Positions 11,701 to 23,896 of a stretch of 64,000 nucleotides of DNA are shown piece after piece. The notes beneath the pieces are model-generated. The model saw only the letters and a list, made by a program, of their open reading frames with translations. It had not been told where the DNA came from and ran no database searches. The stretch is from Chlorella sorokiniana (lineage: Eukaryota > Chlorophyta > Trebouxiophyceae > Chlorellales > Chlorellaceae), in NCBI GenBank assembly GCA_025917655.1, contig CP084615.1:2790001-2854000 (forward strand), in the 5' to 3' direction. How positions within the stretch are numbered: position 1 is the first letter of the stretch; each line of letters opens with the position of its first letter. A program made the translations under genes and the position numbers.

Positions 11701-12868
11701 CGATCAGCTGCGCAGTACGCAAAACAAATCCAGCGCTTTGGACAAGCAGCCCTGCCGGCAAATCAGAGGAGGAATACACTAGCCTTGCCATGCCACAGCA
11801 TTGTGGGCAGACATAGCTCACATGATGCTGACTTGTGGCACACGCTCGTCATCGTCGGCCTTCCTCATCAGCAGCCAATCGGTCATCAGCCCAAAGCCCT
11901 CGGCTTGCTGGGCGGGGCTCATGTGCAGGAGGTCCTGCATTGGCAAGGAAGGCATCACCCTCTTTCAGAGGCACTAGTTCATCCAGAAAGTTGAGGTAGA
12001 GGAGGCCTGCAATCCAACCCTGCCTCGGGCGGCGGTCCAAGGCAGCAAGGCAGCGCCACCCGCCAAATGGCCCCTTATAGATGGAGGGGACTTCGTTGGA
12101 GGCCCTGCCTGCCTCTGAGGCCCCTGGCGCACCCTGGTTGGACAAAAGGGAAGCACAGTCAGCAATCAGCAGCGAAACTGAAGGGCAGCTGCGTGGGGCA
12201 CTGTCCTGCTTCAGCACCCGAGCCTTGGCTGCCCCCATTGGACCTGTGCAGGAAGGGGAAGGGGCTGCTAGGTGAGAGGCTGGCCTGCAACAGAGAAAAG
12301 TCACCTGTTGCTTGGTCTACATTGCGCCAGAATCGAGTCGAGGGCTACAAACAACAGAGAAAGTGCAGGATGAGAAGCTGCAAACAACAGAGAAAGTGCA
12401 GGATGAGGGGGAACTGTCAATGAGTAGCATTCCTGGCAGCAGACCAGGGTCAAGAGGAAAGAATTTTCTGGGATGCTCAGATTGGACGCAGAACGTGGGG
12501 CATGCATGGTGAAGTGTGACAGGAGGAGGACAGCTATCGAAAGAATTAGAAAACAGCAGTTGCAGCCTGCGACCGATGCTGCCGTCACCACTTCCAGCGC
12601 CAGCGACTGTTCGAAGTACCGCACCATGCAAAATCTTTAAGTCAAGCAGGCCAATGAGTGCTGATGGCATGCTGTGGGTGCAAACGTCCTGCGGGAGGTC
12701 AAGTTGACAATATTTATATTCCCTACAGGGCACAAAAGTGCCACGGTCAACCTCACAGTTGCCGACCTGGCGACGACCAACGCACCGGCGCCATCCTGCC
12801 GAGATCAACCAACGGGCCTCGGCCTCAACCACTGCATCGAGCTGGACCGGCCCTGTGGCAGCACCCAT
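8756..12868 (-). CDS. P1: unknown helical protein, member of a paralogous family with P2-P4
   Basis: About 14 exons run from a probable ATG at 12868 (MGAATGPVQLDAVVEAEARW) to a stop at 8756 (KAQKAGSGSAA). Recognisable exon peptides in order are LIGLLDLKILHGAVLRT, WIAGLLYLNFLDELVPLKEG, ALLTMQLIILDKAKVSIQES, GLSRMLPGSGDNALFRIGLQ, DKLTRDQVAALELLGGVAT, LLPEYFAAADLMAILGLHLG continuing SSATDHWAG, LHGLAGGVFSPTALRGLRWF and LYERVARLGHVLPAASINQL. All are predicted helical. There is no signal peptide, membrane span or known catalytic motif. HLGS-x4-HW followed by a phase-0 intron two codons later is shared with P2 and P3, and in altered form with P4. One exon lies inside a 135-base inverted duplication, and a 3' splice site region is tandemly repeated. 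Function is unknown. Exon borders at the 5' end are uncertain. Confidence 0.6.
11291..11584. repeat. Inverted duplication of a P1 exon (135-base arms, 24-base spacer)
   Basis: Arms at 11291-11425 and 11450-11584 are reverse complements over 135 bases with no gaps and about six mismatches (roughly 96% identity). The spacer is 11426-11449. The left arm, read on the minus strand, contains a P1 exon ending VSIQES before a GTAAGT donor. The right arm carries the same exon and donor on the + strand. The mismatches argue against a simple fold-back read artefact. A palindrome of this size in transcribed DNA could form a hairpin in the pre-mRNA. Confidence 0.85.
11403..11650. repeat. Dispersed 20-base motif GAGTTCAArYCrGCArTrAG
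   Basis: Copies lie at 11453-11472, 11589-11608 and 11631-11650 on the + strand, with an inverted copy at 11403-11422 inside the left palindrome arm. On the minus strand they read LTADLNS or LIAGLNS. They flank the inverted exon duplication and may be traces of how it arose. Confidence 0.6.
12348..12407. repeat. Tandem duplication of a P1 3' splice-site region
   Basis: Two 27-base copies (12348-12374, 12381-12407) repeat with a 33-base period. On the P1 strand each is a pyrimidine tract ending TTGTTTGCAG or TTGTTTGTAG, so the copy creates two alternative acceptors 33 bases apart. Use of the upstream one would add 11 codons in frame. Confidence 0.6.
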
Positions 12869-13094
12869 GTGAAGTGGTGGGCAACATGCGTGCTGCCCAC
12901 CAGCAGGACGCAGTCTAGAACACGTGGCAGGCTTGACGCATGCTACACGTTCATGTCGGGCATTCAAGTCAGGCATTCAAGCAACAGACTGAAGGAAGGC
13001 TCGCTTAAGCGGGCGTGCTGTATGCAGAGAAAGAGCCAGGCAGTGCCAGGCCCACGAGCAGTCGTGGGTTGCTGCTTGGCGAGCCGGGCCGCCA

Positions 13095-16000
13095 TCACCG
13101 CCGCCGCCGGTCACGTGAATCGCTGCGGTCTCGCCTACCCCTGTCGTCGCCCCGCCTGTCAGCTGTGCCGCGCTGCCGCTCAGCGTCGCGGCTGGCGCTG
13201 CGGCGCCGCGGTGGCCGCTCGCGGCTGTCGCGACGTGCCTGCCGCTCATCCCGCCGCCGGCCTGCCAGCTGCTGGTCAGAGCCCGGCCGCCCGTTGAGCT
13301 CGCGCTCCTGGCTGGCACGTCTGATGCGGCGCTCAGGAGCGGGCGGTGAAGGGCGCCCGCCCCGCGTCGGTCCGCTGCAGCCGGTGAGCGCCGGGCGCTT
13401 CCTTCCTGCCAGCATCAGCCTTGCCGCCGGCCTTTCGCTTGCTGCGCTCCCGCTCTCCCTCGCTCTCGCTGCCGCTGCCAGACGACGAGTCGTCGCTGCT
13501 GCTGCTGTCGTCGCTGCTGCTGCTGCTCGACGAGCCAGAGCTGCTGCTACTGCTGTCTGATTCGGAGTCAGACGAGGACGAGGAGTCGCTCTCGCTCTCG
13601 CTGCTGCTGCCAGCCGCGGCGGCCGCCGCCGCCTGCTGCGCCGCCAGCATCTTGGGCAGGTTCTTGAGCAGCTCGCGCATGCGGTCGGTGAGGCCTGTAA
13701 CGAGCAAGAAAGAGCGTCCAAGGGAATGGGTGGCAGCGCAGTAAGGGCCCCGTCGGCACAATGTGTGTGGGGGGCCCAGGCAAGCAGGACACCGTGGAAG
13801 CTGTGCAGAGGCAAGCCGGCCAAAACCCACGCTGGCAGCCTTTGAGCCACCTTCCAGCAGTCGCCCAGCTGCAGGAGCAGTGGTTGGCCACGCAGCAGCA
13901 ACCCGGCAGCAGCAGCAGCAGCGGCGGTGGCGCCAGGGCAGCTGCAGCCTGCTCACCTCCCAGGCCGATGGAGGTGAAGAAGTTGATGGAGAAGCGCATG
14001 TTGCGGGGGGTGTCCTTGGGGAACACGCCGTCAAACCAGTCCTGCGCGTTGTGCGGGTGGGTAGAAAGAGGGGTCAGGTCACCATCAGCCCGAAAAGAAT
14101 TGCAGGTAGCAGCAGCGACGCAGAGCAGAGTGGCGCAGCGCGATGGCAGCCGCTCAGGCGATAGCAGGGGAGCGGCTGGGCAGATTGAGAGAAGGCTGGT
14201 CGTCCAGCCACCTGGCAGGTGGGGTCGCAAAGACGCTTGTTGAGCTGCACCAGGCCCATTGTCTCAGCCAGCTCCTGCGGGGCGGAAGCGAGGAAGCAAA
14301 AGGCGGCAGCTTAGAGGAAAAGGTTACGAAGAGGTTCAGCGGGCTGATGGATTGTTTCACCTGTGGCCATCAGCACCACAGCCAACAATACATGGATTCA
14401 AACCCAGCAGGCTGGTGCTGTCGACCAATATGCGCAGCCAGTAAGATAGCACAGCCCTGATGAAGCCCGGTGGTGGCAGAACCACCGCAGCCTATTACCA
14501 CGACACCACATCAACACCACACCACCACACCCACCTGGAACAGAATCTTGATGAAGATACGGGAGGAGCTCGTGGTTTCCTCCTCGGTCAAACGGATGAC
14601 CTGCAGGAGGAAGATGGGAATGGGTGGATACATGGGGTGTTGGTGTGTACGTGGGCAGAGGGAGTGGAGCAGGAGATGGGGCAGAGGCGCTGCAGCGCAA
14701 GGCGATAGAGAGGGCTGCCGGCAGAGAGGGGTGCCAGCTGCCTCCAGGCAACATGCCACTCTTGGGCGATATGCCAGCGCAGGCAAGCGGCGCCAGCAGC
14801 AATAGCGGCAGCATCCCAGTGAGGCTGCGCCCGCACCTGCAGGACAGCCCAGGGGATGGCATCCGTGGAGAGGAGGTGTGCAAACATCTTGGCCGTGTTG
14901 CGCAGTTTGTTCGTCTCCAGCCTGCAGCAAAGTCAAAGGGGGCCGGGTTGACATGAGGGGATCCGCAGGGAGAGGGGTTTGGTGCTGGAGCGGCGCCCAG
15001 CTGGCACCCTGTCATCAGCTCATGCTTCCACCCCTCTCTCAAGGCAGCAACACTCCGCGGAAACACTCCACCAGCCCCATCCTCTCACCTGTGGATCAGC
15101 TGGTACTGCTGCACAAAGCACTCGGCAAAGCAGTCGGCGTACTCCCGACGGTACTTGCAGAAGCGCTCTGCCAGCAGCGCGTAGTACCTGCGGCGAGCAA
15201 GAGCGGTACACAAGAGCGGTGCACATGTGAATTACAGAGGCACAGCCACGTTAAATTCAGAGCGCCTGCCCTGGTCTTGTCTGTGCCTTGGGCAAGCAGC
15301 CAGCCGCTGCACAGGCTGCCCCGCATCGGCGGCGCACACCAAGGCCATCCAGCAAGCCCTCATGCCCACAGCACACGCCCCCCTCACTTGATAAAGGTCT
15401 TCTCGTTGGAGCAGCATTCAATAATCATGGTGGCCAGTTCCATCTCCTGGCCATCCGGGATGCCCTGCAGAAATCAAAAACAAGCACTCCACATTGAAAA
15501 GCGGGCAGGAGCGTCCCCAACGGAGTGTCTTGAAGATCACACACGCCAAATTCTCAAGGCCGGCAGCCGCCCTCACCATCTTGAGCAGCTTGTGCCCCGC
15601 CTCCTCAAAGTCCAGGGCAGACATGATGGTCAGGTAGATGGTGCGCCGCAGATTCACCAGGTTGGTCTGGGTCTGGTCCTTGATCTCCTGGCGCTGGGCT
15701 GCAGGCAGGGGACAAGGAGAGGAGGGGGGAGAGAAGGCAGGCGGGAGAGGAAGGTGAGGAGTGTTTGAGTAGGGAGAGCGGCCAGTGCATGTTCAAGGTG
15801 AGGCGTGGTAATCCAGAGAAAGCATGGACAAAGAAACGCGGCCAGCTGGCGACCACGCACCCGCCTCCGTCTCGTCCTCGCTGCTCTCCTCCTCGCTGCT
15901 CTCTTCGCCCGAGCCGCGCTCCCCTCGTCCTCCTCCTCCTCCTCGCTCTCGTCCTGCAACGAAGGAGCAATGCAGCGGTACAGTTGCTCCGGCTCTGCAT

Positions 16001-19000
16001 AAGGCCACTGTGGTGTATCCTGGCGCGTTCAAACGGCTGCTGTCACTGCAGTGTATTACAACACGCCCTAGCGGAGGGTTGCCTTGCTCCCTTTCAGCCC
16101 TGGCTCTGCCTCACAGACCGCCCACGCACCTCCCCAAGGATCTCGCGGCGGATGGCGGCATACTCCTCCTCATGCTGCTTGAACTCTGGGTCCTCCTTGA
16201 ACACGTCCAGGTGCATCTGCAGCACAGACAATGCGAGCAGGGGCAGCCGTATTGGCCATACCAAGGCAAGGGCAGGGCCGGCGTAGCAAAGATTGACACG
16301 TGCATTGGATGCACATACCCCAGACCATCGAGAGGCCAAACAGGGCAGAGCCACCCTGGCCTGCCGCAACGCAGCTCCGACAAACGAGGCCAGCCACGCC
16401 TACAAACTGCTACTGCCCATCCCCAGTTACCCGGATCGCTCCCTAAGAGGAGGAAAGCCGGCCCTCCCAGCAAGCTTGACTGCCGCTCGTGCCACAGACA
16501 CTCAACCCATTACCCGCCCCGCAGGCAGCAGTGACCCCACCTGGCCCCTCTAATCCCCGCCACCAGCAGCCCACCTGAGGCTCCAGCTTGTCCTCCAGCG
16601 TCACCTCATGCGTGATCTGGTCGTCAGTCTCCACCAGCTCCAGCTCCGGGGGACCGGCACCGCGCTGCGGGCACGCAGGGGAAGAGCAGCCAGTGATGTT
16701 TGGGCCGCGAGCGGGGGCACAAATGGGAGGAGCGGGTGTGTGTGGGGTGGTGCAAGATGTGCTGCAGCTTCAGTGTGTGGAAAGGTCGAGCTGAGAGGAA
16801 GCAGCGTGCAGCACGGCCAATCAAAGCGCATGAAAGAGACAAACCTCCTGGCCCGCCCTCCCGTCCCCTCCTCACCCCTGGAAGTTGGCCTTGCGCAGGG
16901 AGAACAGCCCCTCCACAATGTACTGGGTGCGCGTGTCCACATCGCCCTCGCTCACAATGCGCCTGCAGGGGCGGGTGGGTGGCGGTGGGGTGGGTGGCAT
17001 GCCAGCACATCCAGGGGACAGCATGCTTGAGAGCCGGTTGCAAGCGCACCAATGAGCAGCAGGGCGGGCATCAAGGCACTTGTCATAGGGAGCGGTGGCG
17101 CGCAAGCTGCATGCAAGGCGCCTTCCTGCCAGAGGGGCCCCCACCTGAGGCGGTCCATGATGGACTGCAGGCCGGAGGGGGTCAGGTCCAGCAGCAGCGG
17201 GCCCACCTGCAAGAAGGAGCGGCAGCGATGCACACGTCGACAGCATGCAAAGAGCACGGCTGGAGGGAGCCTGCACCAACCGAGGCCCTGGGCACTGGCC
17301 ACCACCTCCACGCTGCAGGTTTCCCAGAGTGCACACATACGAAGGACCCACCTCCTTGACAAAGTCCACTGCCACCTCCACGCCGTCGTCGGAGGGGCTC
17401 TCCAGCAGGAGCAGGAGGATTTCAAGGGGCAGCAGCTCGTGCACCACCTGCTGGTTGGCCAGGTGAGCGATGAACTTGATGGCCGCCACGCACACAGGCT
17501 TGTCGTTGCGCTTGTACGCTCGCTTGAACTGCGAGGGGGAGGCAGGGGAAGGGTGCATGCAGGCGGGTTTGATAACCTGCACAAACATGTTTGCCTCCAC
17601 CAGGTAATGTATGTTCTGCGATGGCAACTCCGTGTGCCAAGCAGTGGTGGCAGCAGCACAGTAGAATCAGAGCACAGCGAAACCTGGCCTGCATCCACAG
17701 TGCAGCACCAGCATGGCCGGGGACTGCGGAAGCGCAACAGCAATACAACAAGAGAGGCACCCTGCAGCGAGCCCCACCTGCGTGACCACCCTGTGAAGCA
17801 GCAGCTCGCCAATCTCCGGAAACTTGGTATTCAACACCGCCACCAGCGCCGCATAAACTGCGGGGCGGCACACGGCCAGATGGCAGCTTTCTTGAGCAGA
17901 TCCACACCATTTCCATGCACAGCAGTGGCTGGCATCCCATAAAGCACGCTGCCGGCTGCCCAATAACACGGCAACCAATCGCAGCGGGTGCGGCCGTCGT
18001 GTCGCACCGGGAGTGAAGGCGGGCGAGGCCATCTGGGACTTCATGATGGAGCGGCAGAGCAGGCCGCGCCCGCGCACCAGGTTCTCCGCAAACACCTCGG
18101 GCAGGATGTGTTTGATGTTGGAGGCGTTGACCTGGGTGAGAGGCGGGCCAGGATGGTACGAAAGGGGTGAGGGCGCACGGGGAGGGTGAGGGGCAAGGGT
18201 GGAAGCGGGCAGGAGGGCAGGTCAATGATGAGCGGCAGCCGAAGGCGATGATCGATGGACCAGCCGCGGGACAGGCGGCAAGTGGTGATCAGGGAAGCAG
18301 CATGCTGCCTGTTGGTGCATGCATGCGTCGCACCTTGTTGACCAGACCGTTGATGGACTTGCGCAGCGCGTCCCACGTCATGCGTTGGTACTGCAGGCGG
18401 GACAGAAAGGGAGCGGCATCGCAGGGGGCGGGTCAGCAGCGAGGCCTCCCAAGAATGTAACAAGATATGGCGATGCGGGACGTAGGCGGCCTAAAGCGGT
18501 GGCCTGACTGCTCTGCTCGTCCCACCTGGGCAGACTCCTTGTCCGAAGCCTCCGCCATCATCTGCGCCAGCTTGAAGGGCGGGATGTAGACACCGCCCGC
18601 GGGGCCAGCCGCCAGCGGCTTACGCTCGCGAGGCTCCGGCGCGGCAGCAACGGCCGCCGCCTCCCTCGGCTGCTCCGCGGGCCCCTGAGACTCGGGCGGC
18701 GGCCCGTTGCGCCCCTGTCGCCCCCATTGCGGTCGCGGTCATCCCGCCGCGGCGGCGGCGCGCGCCGCCGAAGCGGCGGGGCGGGCGGCGGCGCGGCCGC
18801 TCGAAGCGGCGCGGCGGAGAGCGAGCGCGGCGTGGTGGCGACGGCCGGCGACCGTTGAAACGTCCGTCGCCGCGCCGCCGGTCAGCATCCCTGCTGCGGC
18901 TGCGGCTGCGCCGCCTGTCGTGGCCCCGGCTGCGGCTGCGGCTGCGGCTTGATGACCGACGGCGGTCCCTGCTCCGCGAGCGCGAGCGCCTGTCGCGGCT

Positions 19001-19463
19001 GCGGCTCCTGCTGCTGTCGCTGGGACTGCGACTACGGCTGCTGCTCCGGCTTCTGCATCCATGGATGCAGTTGAGAGAAAGCAAGTCAGGCATAGGCAGC
19101 GTGCAGGAGAGGTCGGGCCAGCGTCGCTCCTCATGGGCCGCCGCTCAACCTGACGCCCCACCTGCTGCGACTGCTGCTGGTACTCCTGTCGCTGCTCCTA
19201 CTGCGGCTCCTGTTTCGACCACGGCTCTTGTCGTCGTCGCTGCAAGAGGGACAAGGCTTGCTGGACTTTGGGCGCTCGCATCGCTGGCGAGGGAGCAACA
19301 TCAGCCTGGGCAGCAAAAGCCAGAGAACACTGGTGCTGAGCACTTTGCATGGAGAACGGAAGCACGCAGTAGAGCTTGTTGATCGGCGAGCAAACCTGCG
19401 GCTGGCGCTCCTGCGGCGCTTAGGGCTCCTGCTAGTGGAGCGGGATGGGCTCCGTTTGCCCAT
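13095..19463 (-). CDS. CWC22: Pre-mRNA-splicing factor CWC22
   Basis: About 18 exons start at the ATG at 19463 ([18 protein letters not shown]). Order: N-terminal RS/RD-rich region; linker with [23 protein letters not shown]4G domain ([74 protein letters not shown]); acidic linker; MA3 domain ([90 protein letters not shown]); a long Ser/Asp/Glu tract; and a second RS/RD tail. CWC22 binds eIF4A3 in the spliceosome and is needed for exon-junction complex loading. Frame slips occur near 18750-18710 (two apparent G losses) and near 13335 (one apparent extra C). Without the last, the frame stops at 13333. With it corrected, the RD-rich tail runs to 13095, as expected for the family. Confidence 0.95.
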
Positions 19464-19834
19464 GGTGCTGTCGAATGCCCGCTTCGGGCTGTCAATTCGC
19501 TGCTGGCGGCTACGCTAGCACCATCCCTGTGCGCGTGCTTCGTGTCCTGGCGGTGATTGTCGGTCGATCAGATTTGTCGAGCGTGTTGCTGCATCCCTTG
19601 GGTCCGGCCCACGCACTATGGACGTCTTGAAGTACTCCAAGTACTGCCGTGGTGTGTGACCTTCGTTTTCAGACGAAATGCGACCGAAAAAACAGCGTTC
19701 TGTGGATATCCCATCCCTTAGGCACCCACTGCAACGCCTTGCAGTGCAGCGCTTCCCTTGCTCGAAACAACCCCGCTTATTTCTGCCTCTTTGCACCGAT
19801 CCACACGCACCATTCGTCCGTAATAACAGCAGTA
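19464..19834. promoter_or_regulatory. Compact divergent promoter, CWC22 / pyridoxal reductase
   Basis: Only 371 bases lie between the two divergent start codons. No exon is supported and no clear TATA box was found. Confidence 0.4.
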
Positions 19835-22583
19835 ATGTCATCGGCGGCCGGTCGAGCGGCGCAAATGCGGCCTCCAGCCTGCACCCTTGAGCGGCAGCGG
19901 CAGCGCGATGGCGGTGCCTTCCGCACGCGGCTTCAGGCTCCCCGCCATGGCCTGCCCCGGCGTGGCATGCAACCCCCAACACGTGCGCTTTTTGAAGCAA
20001 TCAAAGATGGCACCATCTTCAAGGATTTTTCCTTGTTCAGGGGTGGCCTCAAAGAGGAGGAGGGGCGGCTGCTGGAGCGGCCGCTGTATCGCCCTGCTGA
20101 CATGAAGCAAATGGGCCCTTTCAAGGTTTCCCCGATGGGCTTTGGCACCTGGAGCTGGGTGAGTACGCATATCCTCCATGCAATGTGTTGGTGCGCGAAT
20201 GGGACTCTCCAGATTGATTCCTGGCCAGTAGGAGAAGGGTTGCATGTTGCCACCCAGCACCTGGCCGTCACTTGGCTTGCCCCGACGTTGCACCGCAGGG
20301 CAACCAGCTGCTGTGGGGCTACGACGAGTCGATGGATCCAGAGCTCCAGGCAAGGCGATGTGCAGCTCTGCCACGGACACACACATTCTTCATACCACAC
20401 GCAGCCGCTGCGTGCTGCGCATCCCATGGTGCGTGTGAGCTGACTGCCAGCTGCCCCCATGCTGCCCCTCCGCAGGAGGTCTTCAACCTACTAGTGTCCT
20501 CCGGCATCAACCTGTTTGATACGGCAGACAGTTACGGTGGGCACGGCCGCAGGTTTCGCTGCTGTTTTATCTCTCATTGTGCCCTCTTTCTGTTCAGGCC
20601 CTGCACATGGCGGGCGCAGAGGGGGACACGGGGAGCTAGCAGGGACTCTCCTACTGCAGGCAGCCAAGCATCAGCAGGAAGTCTCTTATCTGCCCACACC
20701 CATGCGCCATCCTCTTGCTGCAGGCACGGGCAAGCTGAACGGGCGCAGCGAGCAGCTCCTAGGCCAGTTCCTGCGCGAGTATCCCGGCTCTTCCGAGGCC
20801 GCCGCCGACGTGCGCATAGCCACCAAGCTGGCCGCCTACCCCTGGCGCCTTACGCCTGGCCAGGTGGGCCGCTTTCCGGCTCGGCAGCTCATTTCTGTAG
20901 CTGGGTGCATGCGTGTGGCACATCTGCGTCAGGTTCGTCATGCTGCCTGCCTGTCCTGCGGGTTTCCCACATGCGCTGGTCATGTTTAAGCTGTGCGTTC
21001 GGCCTGGGTTGCAGTGGGTGTCAGCGTGCAAGGCCAGCATGCAGCGCTGCGGCGTGGAGCGACTGGCACTGGCGCAGCTGCACTGGAGCACCGCCAACTA
21101 TGCGCCGCTGCAGGAGCGGCTGATGTGGGACGGGCTGGTTGCCATCTACGAGGAGGTGGGCTACTGGCCCGCTGGCACTGCTGCTTCCCGGGGTGGCCAG
21201 GGCGACAGATGACAGCGCGGGTGGCTGCGAGATTATGCATTGTTCTCCATCCCCAGTTTCCGGTCCTGCACATGCTCTCCCCCTTACGTCTGTTCTGCCG
21301 GCCCCCTTACGTCTGCCCTTGCAGGGCCTGGTGGAGGCGGTGGGCCTGTCAAACTACGGTCCCAAGCAGCTGGCAAAGATCGGGGCCTACCTGCAGAAAC
21401 GGGCGTGCCGCTGGCGGCGGTGCAAGTGCAGTACTCGCTGCTCAGGTGAGGGCGCTGGTGCGGTACCACGGCGGAGTGCTGTCCTGTGGAACAGTGCCCG
21501 CGAGTCGCCCGGTGCTACTTGTGGTCGCTGAAGCGCAACATAAGCTGTGCCCGCGCCCTGCCGTCCCGCAGCCGCGGACCGGAGCAAACGGCGGTGAAGG
21601 CCGCCTGCGACGACCTCGGCGCTGCCCTCATCGCCTACTCACCGCTGGCTCTGGGTGTGCTTGCTGCTGTTCTGTACGGGCCCATTTCTTTCCCTCGTAC
21701 TATGGATCCAACCTTTCTGCAGCTCCTACTGCGTTGCGCAAATTGGATAGCGGCAGCATGCCTGTGTTGTTGAATCTGTGATGCTGTCTCCGTACCGTCG
21801 TGCAGGCATGCTGACGGGCAAGTACACAATGGAAGACCCCGCCAGCCTGCCCAGCGGCCCCGCGGCCTCGTGTTTAGGCAAGTGCCCTGCGATTCAACAG
21901 CCGCCCTTGCCTTCCCCAGGGTGACCCCAACCTGCTCAGCAACAGGCGCCTGCTGCCTGTGCCGCCCCCGGGTGCAGGCAGGTGCTGCCCGGGTTGGAGC
22001 CGCTGCTGCTGGTGATGCGGGAGATTGCGACGCGGCGTCGCAAGACGCTGTCCCAGGTTGCCATCAACTGGTGCATGTGCCAGGTGCGAGGGCTGCAGCT
22101 TGTGCCGCTGCCGGGGCTCATGCTGCTCACGTGCACCCATCTCTTGCATGTCTGGCCACCCGCCTGCTGGTACTGCCCACAAGTCATGCGATCTGACGCT
22201 GCCTCTCGCCACGCTATGCAGGGCGCTGTGCCCATCCCTGGAGCCAAGGACTTGAAGCAGGCCAAGGAGAATCTGGGGGCTCTGGGCTGGCGGCTCAGGT
22301 GGGGCTGCACTGCCACTGCGCTGGCCTGCACAGCGAAGCTGCCTTGGCAGCAACCACCCCACTTGCACCCTAACGCTGACGCCGGCTGGTACCTTGATGG
22401 CATGGTATGCCCTCGTAAACGACCCTCTTAACTCCCCCGCATGCAACGCCAACCATGCTCGCACGGATTCCCCCCACCTGTCTTCCGCCCGCCCCCTGCA
22501 GCGACGGCGAGGTGCAGGCGCTGAATGAAGCGGCGGACCGCGTGCCGCGAGCCATGGTGCAGAATGTGTTTCAGACGAAGTGA
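19835..22583 (+). CDS. PLR1: Pyridoxal reductase, chloroplast-type aldo-keto reductase
   Basis: About nine exons match plant PLR1 along its length. After a leader of about 80 residues (MSSAAGRAAQMRPPACTLER, probably a plastid transit peptide) come MGPFKVSPMGFGTWSWGNQL, GINLFDTADSYG, RIATKLAAYPWRLTPGQ, LALAQLHWSTANYAPLQE, GLVEAVGLSNYGPKQLAKIG, ALIAYSPLALGMLTGKYT, QVLPGLEPLLLVMREIA and the end RAMVQNVFQTK. Aldo-keto reductase catalytic residues are present: Asp and Tyr in DTADSY, Lys in ATK, His in QLHW. The enzyme reduces pyridoxal to pyridoxine with NADPH in vitamin B6 salvage. Two apparent one-base losses disturb the frame: the G-run at 21401-21403 (before GVPLAAVQVQYSLL) and the C-run at 21858-21861 (before RGLVFRQ). 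The first ATG in frame was chosen, but the true start may lie further in. Confidence 0.93.
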
Positions 22584-22666
22584 TGCCGGGGAGCTGGCCT
22601 GCCTCCATTTCATTCCGTGTACACGCCCTTACCCTTCTGTTCCATTTCATTGACAATGCATGGCAT

Positions 22667-22671
22667 TGTAA
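22667..22671 (+). terminator. TGTAA poly(A) signal, PLR1
   Basis: TGTAA begins 84 bases after the PLR1 stop, within the 332-base gap between this gene and its convergent neighbour. Confidence 0.6.
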
Positions 22672-22915
22672 GCTGCTATAGGTATGCATGATCAGCGCAT
22701 GCATCAGGGGTTTCAGGGCTGCGCAAACCGTGTGAGCAGGAAGTACCCCTGGATGCCGAAGGAGGCGGCAAGGAGACGGCGGATGATGAGGCAGTTTACG
22801 TGCTTACTGCAGCCATAGGCCCGCACGAATGATGACTGCAGCACAACGACAAAGCAGTGCATAAAATGCCAACAGCGGTCCAGCGGCAGCCCCACACCGT
22901 GCAGCGGGCAACACG

Positions 22916-23896
22916 TCAGCCCTGCACCCATCGCGAGAAGAAGAGGCCGCCCACGACGCCAAATGCGATTGCAGCCACCACGGCCACAATGATGCCAAAG
23001 GCTGTTCCCTTGTTCTTGAGGCCCAGCCGATCACGCAGGCGCTCCATCAACCGGTCCATGACAGGCGCCAGCGCGGCGGCGCCAGCCAGCCGGAACGGGC
23101 GCGTGACGTTGTTGCCCGCCCACCTGCAGCCGGGGTGCATCCATCGCACATCAACGTGCCCGCCTCAATGCCTTTCGGTGTCTTTTGTAGAGCCTGAGAA
23201 CTGCAGAATCAGTCGGCAAGCTGCCAGCCAGGCAGCGCTGTCTCTAGATTATTTTTGGCGGTGCTTGCGGCTTCTGAGGAGCTCACATGAGGATGCAGAT
23301 CTTCACAATGTCCCCGAGGTTCTGGGTTGGGTTAAGTCCCGTACGCGCCTCGTACGCCAGCCATGCCAGCACGTAGGCAATGGTGTAGCTGACAGCGTCA
23401 AAGAGGCCTGCAGGGCAGTGCCAGCTTGCGGGATACAGTGCGCGGTTGAGGGGCGGGCACAAGGGAGGGCGGGACAAACGAGCACGCACTGCACACTGCA
23501 CCACCGCCCCAACAACAGGGCCTCACCGTACGCCAGGACTGCTGCCAGGCCAAGGGATGCTAGGCGCTTGCGCAGCTCGGCGCTCCGCAGCTGCTGCTCG
23601 CGAAACCAGCCCAGCAGGCCTCCGCCGCTGCTGCTGGTGCTGCTTGCGGCAGGTAAGAACGTTGTCGGCGCAGGCACTTCGCCGCCGTTGCCATTGGTAT
23701 GAGGCTGGGAAGCGCCGTTGCTGCTGTCTGGGGACGGCATGGAAGCTGCAGAAGCCCGGAGCAGGAGGCCCACTTGCCGCCTGCACGGCTGTCGACAGCC
23801 AACGGCTGCAGCCTTCTTCAACGTCCCACCCTGCAGGGTACCCCCAATTTGCGGTCTGCCTGCCATCTGGACCGATGCGCACGCCGTCGTGGGCAT
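22916..23896 (-). CDS. Putative plastid membrane protein, FAM210/DUF1279-like
   Basis: Three exons give about 230 residues. The start MPTTACASVQMAGRPQIGG leads a basic, Ala/Ser-rich stretch that looks like a transit peptide. After a disordered Ser/Thr/Gly linker comes an amphipathic helix (REQQLRSAELRKRLASLGLA). A core follows: LFDAVSYTIAYVLAWLAYEA, NPTQNLGDIVKICILMWAGN and NVTRPFRLAGAAALAPVMDR. A final membrane span is GIIVAVVAAIAFGVVGGLFF. The hydrophobic pattern and NxVTxPxRxAGAxALAP block resemble the DUF1279/FAM210-type proteins of plastids and mitochondria, but that family match is from memory and uncertain. Both splice junctions are clean (for example ILM|WAGNNV). It converges on PLR1 and diverges from the mTERF gene with only 217 bases between starts. 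Confidence 0.75.

Noticed and set aside
19835-22583. PLR1 as a pseudogene because its frame is broken twice
   Set aside because: Catalytic residues, splice sites and codon bias are intact, and both breaks are single-base losses in G/C runs like those in other essential genes.
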